Shown piece by piece: positions 22,544 through 30,000 of a stretch of 30,000 nt of DNA. The translations under genes and the position numbers were made by a program. The stretch comes from Bigelowiella natans CCMP2755 (taxonomy: Eukaryota; Cercozoa; Chlorarachniophyceae): NCBI GenBank assembly GCA_000320545.1, contig ADNK01000166.1, positions 37,501 to 67,500 of the forward strand, read 5' to 3'. Numbering within the stretch: the first letter of the stretch is position 1; every line of letters begins with the position of its first letter. A model generated the notes under the pieces. That model worked only from the letters and a program-made list of their open reading frames with translations, was not told where the DNA came from and did no database searches.

Positions 22544-23300
22544 CACACAGCCTTGTGTGTTGAACGTCGCAGCTTATTGCATTTTCACATATGGCTGCGT
22601 GTGCGTTGCTACTTCTCTACCCATGCGTTACGTGTTATACTCGACGTCGCCGCCAGAGAGCAAGGAAGAAGCTTTGCTCACCAAGCAATGTTCACGCTGC
22701 AGAAGAGCTAGCGCTAGAGCGAATAAATAACTGATGTACATCTTAGCGTTATGTATGTACGTATACGCACATCCTCTGCGGACGCTGCTGGCATGCAAGT
22801 GCATTATTCCTCATTCCTGGTATCGACTAGTCGAACCTATCACGATGCCTGGGCAGCAACGCTTGAACAATCTTCGCTAGGATCGCATGAACAAAGATAC
22901 ATGTGTACGTACGTACATACATGCGAGTTCTTCCTACTCTAGTACTCGCTGCACATCTAGACATGTTTCAAGCCAATCACTCTCAAATTTCTGGAGCCTA
23001 TTAGTGTCTAAATTGTGCGCATCACCTTCATGCGTCAGCAGATCATGTAAACGCGCAACATTGGCCCACTATACCATATTCTAACATAGCGTGAGGCAAG
23101 AAGGAGACAGAAGGAGCATATGATAGAAAGATGTCAAGAAGCCGTAACATTGTGTGGTCATTTGAATGACAAATTAAGAACTGCTATTTTTCACATTATT
23201 AAATATTGATTCAGAGGTCGCAACGTTCGAGGATTAATTGTGTAATAATGGATTCTGCAATACTAACTATGAAAGTTATCTAAATAGAAAAATAATTTGT
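22431..23300. other. Convergent spacer with (AT)n and palindromic words
   Basis: No gene is seen. It lies between two 3' ends. An AT repeat (22499-22540) is followed by sequence rich in GTGCAC, ACGTACGTAC, GCTAGCGCTAG, CATGC and CATATG. From about 23090 it becomes AT-rich towards the next stop codon. It shares the 15-mer CACATCTAGACATGT with the spacer at 13939. Confidence 0.6.
22499..22540. repeat. (AT)n microsatellite
   Basis: About 21 AT units in the spacer downstream of ZSWIM7. Confidence 0.95.
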
Positions 23301-23930
23301 TCATTCGGGGTTCAAGTTCTTCATTGACATGTACAGATTCAAAAGATGAATTCCAATTTTTAGCCCCATTTCTTGAATCAGCTGCGCCGTGACATTGTCC
23401 TTATTGACATCTGAACCAGTGCTCATAGCTTCATTCACCTTGCTTTGAACGGTTGACTCCACAACTTGGTTCCAACCCTTTTCATGGCCCACTTGCTTTC
23501 TCTCCTGAGTCTCGGAACAGTTGGACTCCTTGTCCGTTTTTTGTTTTTGATCATCAGTATTTATCTGCTGAGCTGTACTATTTTCATTTTTCTTGCCAGA
23601 ACGCTTCTCAGAACTCAGGGAGGTAGCTGACTTATCAACATTTTGGGTGACAATGATGGTTTCATCTAATACATGCAAGGGGGGCAATTCCTCAGGTAAA
23701 ACTTCTGCAGTAGAAAGATCGAAGATGAATCTCTTTCCCTGCGTGATGAACAGATGGGTCAGCGCAACTTCTAAAAACAGTTTGAGTCGCTAATTTACCT
23801 CACTGGTAAGCATTCGAAGCTCATAGAAATTGCTGGAGAATTCTATTTTAGTTGCGCTTTTTAATTCGTTACCCAGTTTTAAACTCATCAGTAACTTCCT
23901 TTCCTGTGTCACAAACAGATACTGGTATGC
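23301..23930 (-). CDS. Unidentified protein, two exons found
   Basis: The family is not recognised. Exons on the minus strand are 23930-23799 (44 codons) and 23738-23301 (145 codons plus TGA), joined in phase 0 by a GT-AG intron. The first exon is order-promoting, with AYQYLFVTQE, KSATKIEF and SSNFYELRMLTSE, and runs into GKRFIFDLSTAEVLPEELP. This looks like a beta-rich or mixed folded domain of about 75 residues. The rest is hydrophilic, Lys/Glu/Asn/Gln/Ser-rich and probably disordered. It ends in a possible amphipathic helix (LIQEMGLKIGIHLLNLYMSM). The start is unknown: ATG at 23889 is in frame, or the exon may be internal with more exons upstream. It is convergent with ZSWIM7. Confidence 0.55.
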
Positions 23931-24707
23931 CTTGACGAAATGCGACCATCAATTAGAAAACATGCCTTGTTATTCTCCGTGAATGTCAGCCATGGAGAAT
24001 AGAAAGACTGTCATGATTTATAACACACATCTCTTTATTGGTTAATATGGGGAATTCGTGACCCACTGAAGATCACACCGTGTCCAACTTTGCGCGCAGT
24101 GTTTTGTCTGGGGACTCGCACTCAAGTAATGGACAGGCCTCCTTGCTGGAGCACTCCACTCCCTGCACATACCATAGTGTACAGTCAGCATGTACCCATC
24201 AAAAGAGAATGTGCATGGCGATGAACCTGCACTCCATGCAGCATGATAACCCCAGTCCAGAAGAGCCAGACCAGGTTTCCCGACGACGTCAAAGTGACGG
24301 ATGCCTCACAGCCCAATGATCGCCAGGTCCCCTCCCTTTTATACTGCGACAAGTATTTAACCCAAATTTAGACATAAAATAGCCCCAAATGAGCCGGGAG
24401 TTGATGCTTCCTCGACTTAATGCCCCGAGGAACAAAAACCAAAAACAAAAGAAGCAACCAAGGCCAAAGATTCAACCGGAATTTGCGGGTCTCGGGTCTA
24501 ACAGAGGGGGGTTTGGGTGGGAATACAGGAATACGCAAGTCGCACTCCAGAAATCCTATTCTGCTGCTCGGTAGCGTATAACGTTGTGCACTTTTTGAAC
24601 AACAAAATATCATTGACGTGTGTGCGCAACCTTCTCCCCCCTTATCCTCTCATGCTCTCGCCCCCTCCCCTCTCGTTTAGATAGGGTCGCTTTGTTTTCG
24701 CACTAGC
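23931..24707. other. Divergent spacer, possibly with missing 5' exons
   Basis: This holds the promoter of the rightmost gene and perhaps early exons of the unidentified minus-strand gene. Open frames at 24080-24319 (+) and 24368-24613 (-) have no recognisable content. Pyrimidine-rich sequence at 24630-24680 directly precedes the rightmost gene. Confidence 0.4.
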
Positions 24708-26917
24708 ATGCCCTCCCTCACACCGAACAATGATATCCCCAACCCCTCGTGTGAACTAGATTTTTGGAAGGAACGCAGAAGAAGAGCACTGATGTCGACT
24801 ACCGGAACCAAGCGAAAGGCCGAAAGCCAGGCTTCTGGAGGAGAGCCGAAGAAACCGAAAATGAAGAAGAAGTTACTTGATTTGGCCAAATCGTTGGTCG
24901 AGGGTGACGACAAAAAGCGAATCCTTGTAAAGGGCGCCAAGGAGCTTTGGCAGTCCGCCCTTGATGGCCACGGGGTCACGCCACAGGAGTTCGCAACGCT
25001 TCGTCACATCCTGGATGTGTACAAGTTTACGAAAGCTGCACGAATTTACTTGGATTCCCTAGTTACGAAGCATCGGTATGTTGCCCTTTCGTAACGCTGC
25101 TTAAGTTATGGAGTGTGTTCGCGTGTGATCTAGTCGTGGTGAGTCCGCACTGTCCTGTCCTGTATGTTGCAGTTCCGGGACATCTATGTACCAGCAGATC
25201 GATGGAAAACGCTACGATCGCTCATGCCTCGATCTTGCCGCGCATCTTGCCAAGGTAAGGCGCCGACATCGTGTTCGTATTGCGAGCTACGCCATCGTTT
25301 AAACACTGCTAGAGATCAGTCATCGTCATCGCCGTACGTGTCCCAAGTAGCGGTGAGAGCCCAGACCAATAACCCCTTTTTCTTCGATAAAATTATCAAC
25401 AGGATGAGCTAATCAGCAAGCCCGACGCAGAAGAGCTGTGGAAAGACGTGTTGGATGGCCCCGGTGTCACACAGTGCGAGGCAGATACGATCGCGTTTGT
25501 CATGGAGAAGTACAAGTGCTCTCAAGGGGTATGTGTGGTGTTATTTATTATTTGAAAATACTTTTGCTGACCTCCCCGAAAATTGTAAGATAAAAGCATG
25601 ATCCAAACATTCTTCGTTCAGGCGAAGAGCTATTTGAAGGGCAAGCTCAAGGAATGGAGAGGGGGTCATTCGCATAAGCAGAAAATTGTTTTCGAAACGC
25701 CTCTTAGACCCCAACTCATTGTTCGCCATGCATTTCGACACAAATCACAAATACTCACAGAATCTTCGGGGATGGATGTTAAGACCTCAGCCAGCTCTAC
25801 ATCTGCCGCGGCTACTGCAATGGTATGTTGATGTCATTCGTGCGAACGGTTTGGCGGAAATAACCAAGAACGAACGAGCGTATGCAATATAAATCAATGT
25901 CGTCTTTCATATTTAGGCGGTCGACAGTGCTGCTACGGCAACAACCGGTATTATTACACAGGGAGGACAGAATGCAAAGCAGCCGCTCCCTCTGCGATAT
26001 TCCTGCCTGATGATACTCGTGCGTGCGCGCGTACGTGTTGTGCGTGTTGTGCGTGTTGTGTGCTGTGATGTCGTAGGAGGTTGGCACCATGCGGCGTCTA
26101 CCTTCACCCTTGCAGGGAGAGATCCGCTGGCGCCATTGGTGAGTTATCGTGCACGAAGATGATGAAGCCAACAACGATAGGGCAAATGATGAGCCTGCTG
26201 AGCAAGAAATGCTCTGCCTTCGCATATCATAGTAGTATCGATCGTGATAGTCCTCGTAGTTTTTATGATGTGCTGCTAAGATGGAGAAGGCGCAAAGAAT
26301 GAATGATGTTAGAAATGATGATAAATACGACGATGATGATGATGGACAGCATACCCCCCCCTCCTATTAGAGCTGGACTCTACGATTGGAAGAAATCGAA
26401 CCCCTATCTGTCGCACTTGCGTTGTTGTGTTGTGTTGCGTCAAAACATCGTAGACGTTTGAGATGGATGTCGGAGCTAAGGCCTACGGCCTCTTTGTCGA
26501 CGAAAAGGCAATCGAGCTGCATCTGAATAGATCAGCGAATAAAATCAAACAAGAATAGATCGTGACTGGGAGTACTTGAGCGTGTCTTCATTGCGTTGCT
26601 TCAATTTGCTTAAAAACTTGAGAGCAAATTCGATTTTACATTTGTTGCAAATCCCCGGCGGCGGCAGCGTCGTTCTCTTGACTAATGTCTTCAGTCACCG
26701 TCGTCGTCGCCATGATCGACCATCATCGTCATCATTGCCATTGTCAATATTCAGTACTGCTACTCCGGCGATGAAAGCGGGCTCGTCATTAAAGTCGATC
26801 GAAACTCAGGTCTCGTTCATTGTGGTGACCGCTGCCGTGTGTGCCTGCGCAGTGATATTGCTAAGATGCGGATGTGTGGAGTGTGATTGACTTAAATCCT
26901 TCTCTCTCCCCCCCCCC

Positions 26918-26965
<48 letters not shown>

Positions 26966-28606
26966 GCCTTCCTTTCCAACCTCATTCGTCGCTCTATCTT
27001 TCAGGCGATATGGTTGGTCAATACCGACTTCCAAAGGGAGTCAAGTGCCTGGTTGGTGACGGGGGATTTCTCTTTGCCGGCTGCAACAACGGTCGCAGTA
27101 GTAGTAGTAGTAGTAATAGTAGTAGTGTTAGCAATATTATTATAATAGTAGCAGCACCGTGGTGTGAAAATGTATTTATTCTTTTACGTCATCGTTTTAT
27201 ATTGCTGGTGCCCTCAGGATCGATGTATGATTTGACTTCTTCGCGCCCCCGTCTGGTCGCAGAGCTAGAGGGATTCTCACAGGTACAACCAGAGAAATAG
27301 GTGTTAGCAGAGGAGGAGGAGGAGGAGGAGGAGGAGGTGTCAGTGGTAGAGGAAGAAGAATTCGTAGTACTTCACAGTTAGACAAAATTATTCATAAAAT
27401 AAAATGATGCTGCTGTTGGGCTGCTACTGCTGCCATTCGTAGCTGCTGCCATTGTATTGTGACGGTCAAGCTCATTTGAAATGTGTGATGGGTATCATGA
27501 TGATGATGATTATGATGATTGATGATCGATAAATATGCGAGCTCGAGTTTTTATAGAAGTTGTGCCACTGATGTACACACACTATCCACCGCTCATCATC
27601 ATCATCGTCGTCGTCGTCGCCATTATCAATTTCACTACAACAACAATAATAACAACAACAACAAAAAGTAACTAAAACACGGTTAGTCATCGTACTCGCC
27701 ATCATAATGCAAGTTGATGATCTCATCATGGCTGCTGCTGCTCAAGGTTCTCTGGGTGGACATGCACAATGGACGAATGTGCGCCAGCGATGCATCAGGT
27801 TGCTGCTAAATCTACTACTCGCATATGGATCCCCCCCCCCCCCCTCCCCTTATATATCGTATAGCACCATCACCATCTTCATCGTTTCCCTGCATCCCCC
27901 AACGAGCAACCCAATGCATCAGCATGCTATTGATCGCCCCCTTGCGACAGCCGCTTAATTAACATCCAAACGCGAAAGAAGCGCAATGATTGTTCCCTCG
28001 ATTGCGGGAAAAAAATAAATAAAAAACCCAAAAAAGGCAACGTTGCAATGCTGAACTGCGAGGGCGAGGTGGTGTGGAAGAAGAAGAGCCAGGGTGATAC
28101 TGGGTGGATGGTGCGCGTCGACGCCAACGGCGTTTATCACGGTCATTCAAGCGGCATTACCAAGTACGACCTCGAAGGGAATGAGAAGGTGTGTAGAAGC
28201 GGTAGTCGTAGAGAACGAGCAAAAGGAGAGGTGGGGGGAGGGAGGCCAGCGAAACCGATGCGCAATGACGATGCGAAAGGTATAAGGACGAGTTTGGTGA
28301 TGATGTTGTGTATGTGTATGTGTGTGTGTGTTTGTGTGTGCATGGATGGCTTTTAGTGGAGTGTGAGGACGGAGGAGGTTCTCTTTGGGTGGCATACGGA
28401 GCAGTACCTATACGCAGGTGTTGATGTTGGTGATGATGATGATGATGATGACGATGATGATGATGAGTGTGAATGAGGGAGTGTGCAGCAGGAGGGAGAG
28501 AGAGAGAGAGAGAGCGTCTCTCTCTCTCTGTGTGTGTAGAGGCATGTAAATACAGCCCACGACTCCTCCCTGTGAGTGGGGAGGGAAGGAGGGAGATATT
28601 ATGCCC

Positions 28607-28640
<34 letters not shown>

Positions 28641-28795
28641 TCATGATTATTCCCAACTCAATCATCGATCAGGATGTGTATCGATAATAACAACAACCAC
28701 ACATTTCATTTTGTTTTCATTAGATACCATGCTTTTACCTACATATTGCGTTGACCCTCCTCCTCCTCCTCCTCCTCCTCCTCCTCCTCCTCCTC

Positions 28796-28829
<34 letters not shown>

Positions 28830-29327
28830 GCAGGTTTGGTAGAGCCAGCGTGCTTCGACGGAGAGGTTGGAAGTTTGACACATCGAATGACCGTATTTAA
28901 GTATCGCATCACAACTCTTCCTTTCCCCTCTCACCACTAAGATAAGATTCCCTTCCTCCTCCTCCTCCTCCTCCTCCTCCTCCTCCTCCCCATTTTGTGT
29001 TGTGGTGAAACAGATCGCAAAGCGCTTGTCACGAGCAGGAGCCAAATCGGGCATCATCGTTGCCTCCCTCATGTAACAATAATAAGTTACTCCTCCTCCT
29101 CCTCCTCCTCCTCCTCCTCCTCAATTCATCGTTATCGTCATCGTCGTTGTCGTTGTCATCATCATCATCATCATCATCATCATGACCATCCGCATTATCA
29201 CCGACTTCTTCTACTTCTACTACTACTGCTACGATTCTTGCTCTAATAATCATCCATCCAGGTGGAACAATAGAGACGATTTGGACCTTCATGTAACTAA
29301 CTATTTAGACGAGGAGGAGGGAGAGAG

Positions 29328-29364
<37 letters not shown>

Positions 29365-29851
29365 GAGAAATAAAAAAAAGATAGCAATGAGAGAGGGGGG
29401 GGAGGGAAGGTGAGGAGACGTAGGAGACTGCGTTGGCTTCTCCCCGTATTCCTCGCTTGTTTTAAATCTGGGGTTTGGTGTCCATCATCACCATCATCAT
29501 CATCACCACCACCACCGTTATCATCATTATCATCATTATCATCATCATTGTCATCATCATCATCATCATCATCATCATCACCCTAATCATCGTCGTCACC
29601 GTGAAATCGTGCTTGTTTCAGGTGTACGTAAACGACGAGCATATATACTACGGGGCACGACGCTCCGGTAAGATGATGGATGATAATGACGATAAAGACA
29701 AGGAATGATGATGAAGATGGTGATGACGATGAAGAGGAAGATAACTGGATGGCTAGTCATTTTCAATAGTAATCATGCAGACAATTGACGATTCTTTGTT
29801 TTCTTTTCCCTACAGCATCAGGGGGAGAACTCGACGTCGATGCAAATGCTG
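24708..29851 (+). CDS. Tandem-domain plus propeller-like protein, about 17 exons, runs off the window
   Basis: Exons read: 24708-25075, 25173-25254, 25403-25528, 25622-25822, 25917-25947, 26077-26138, 26454 to about 26528, 27005-27091, 27218-27282, 27747-27798, 28037-28188, 28357-28417, 28834-28865, 29014 to about 29027, 29262-29292, 29622-29667, 29816-29851 onward. A Lys-rich NLS-like stretch (48-55) precedes two copies of a domain of about 70 residues (54-118 and 128-202), each with ELW, LDGxGVT and YK...A..YL; the second starts IDGKRYDRS. Then come [76 protein letters not shown] and VLFGW: strands like a PQQ/WD-type propeller. I recall this order from uncharacterised cyanobacterial and algal proteins; function is unknown. 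The join after 26528 is unresolved (in-frame TAG at 26556), so a broken gene is possible. ATG at 24792 is an alternative start. Confidence 0.7.
26908..26959 (+). repeat. Poly-C then (CT)n upstream of an acceptor
   Basis: Twelve C are followed by about 20 CT units, ending 45 bp before the acceptor at 27003-27004 on the coding strand. Confidence 0.95.
27313..27336 (+). repeat. (GGA)n microsatellite
   Basis: About eight GGA units in an intron of the rightmost gene. AT-rich, TGA/CAT-type simple sequence continues to about 27720. Confidence 0.85.
28434..28644 (+). repeat. Cluster of (GAT)n, (GA)n, (CT)n, (CAC)n and (CAT)n
   Basis: Five simple repeats are packed into one intron between 28417 and 28834, interrupted by short unique sequence. 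Confidence 0.9.
28756..28829 (+). repeat. (CCT)n followed by (ACT)n
   Basis: About 13 CCT units pass into about 11 ACT units, ending three bases before the acceptor at 28832-28833. Confidence 0.95.
28953..29182 (+). repeat. (CCT)n and (CAT)n arrays
   Basis: CCT arrays at about 28953-28989 and 29091-29121 and a CAT array at about 29156-29182 flank the very short candidate exon at 29014. Confidence 0.9.
29334..29361 (+). repeat. (GA)n microsatellite
   Basis: About 14 GA units in an intron of the rightmost gene. Confidence 0.9.
29482..29580 (+). repeat. (CAT)n/(CAC)n array
   Basis: About 33 trinucleotides, mostly CAT, within the intron before the exon at 29622. Confidence 0.95.
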
Positions 29852-29929
29852 GTAATGAGATCGATCGATCATCAACATCACCGATCTAATAAGAGCTAGC
29901 AGTGCGTACAGCAATGACCACGACTCTAT

Positions 29930-29963
29930 GTGTGTGTGTGTGTGTGTGTCGCGCGCGCGCGCG
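29930..29963 (+). repeat. (TG)n followed by (CG)n
   Basis: TG units pass into an alternating CG run of about 14 bases near the window end, in the last visible intron. Confidence 0.85.
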
Positions 29964-30000
29964 TATCTTTGCACGTGCGTTCCTTGAATAATGGAGGAAA

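Noticed and set aside
24080-24613. Two open frames (79 and 81 residues) upstream of the rightmost gene
   Set aside because: Unlike any family I know, and their composition does not look coding. They may be chance frames or parts of UTRs.
28408-29708. Poly-Ser, poly-Asp, poly-Pro and poly-Ile open frames
   Set aside because: These are translations of trinucleotide arrays that lie in introns of the rightmost gene.

Overview
This window is nuclear DNA from an intron-rich unicellular eukaryote. Most genes are split by short GT-AG introns of roughly 50-750 bp, introns and intergenic DNA are full of microsatellites, and the proteins are eukaryotic housekeeping types (20S proteasome alpha subunit, ARF GTPase, Sm-D3, a CCDC12/cwf18 splicing factor, the recombination factor ZSWIM7/SWS1). 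The species cannot be named from the sequence. One gene belongs to a family I remember from cyanobacteria and algae, so a photosynthetic or formerly photosynthetic protist is a weak guess. All exon joins were made by hand from reading frame, splice dinucleotides and remembered homology; none is backed by transcripts.

Layout. (1) 611-1966: an intronless, arginine-rich protein of unknown origin, followed by a perfect hairpin. (2) 2456-8612: a 6.2-kb block holding a dead non-LTR retrotransposon and a 388-bp duplication. It contains only three TA dinucleotides on my count, where several hundred are expected. (3) 8613-9372: spacer. (4) 9373-10859 (-): proteasome alpha-6, 9 exons. (5) 12377-12919 (+): ARF1-like GTPase, one exon. 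(6) 14218-14737 (-): Sm-D3, 3 exons. (7) 15311-16173 (+): CCDC12/cwf18, first exon not found. (8) 17078-21250 (-): a 14-exon SAP-domain plus actin-fragmin-kinase-like protein. (9) 21510-22430 (+): ZSWIM7/SWS1, 6 exons. (10) 23301-23930 (-): unidentified gene. (11) 24708 to beyond 29851 (+): a many-exon gene with two tandem domains followed by a propeller-like region.

Organisation. The nine protein genes alternate strictly in strand (+ - + - + - + - +). Divergent 5'-5' spacers are AT-rich or short. All 3'-3' spacers carry sequence rich in self-complementary words (TGCA, CATG, GCTAGC, ACGT), and the retroelement sits in one of these 3'-3' intervals.

Most exciting observation. TpA is almost erased from the retroelement block in coding, non-coding and simple-repeat DNA alike, while TG and CA are abundant. 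The reverse transcriptase has lost every tyrosine. At conserved Tyr/aromatic positions it now has Cys (TGT) or His (CAC), exactly what A-to-G changes at TpA on either strand would produce. This looks like a RIP-type hypermutation acting on TpA rather than CpN, that is, a possible undescribed genome-defence process.
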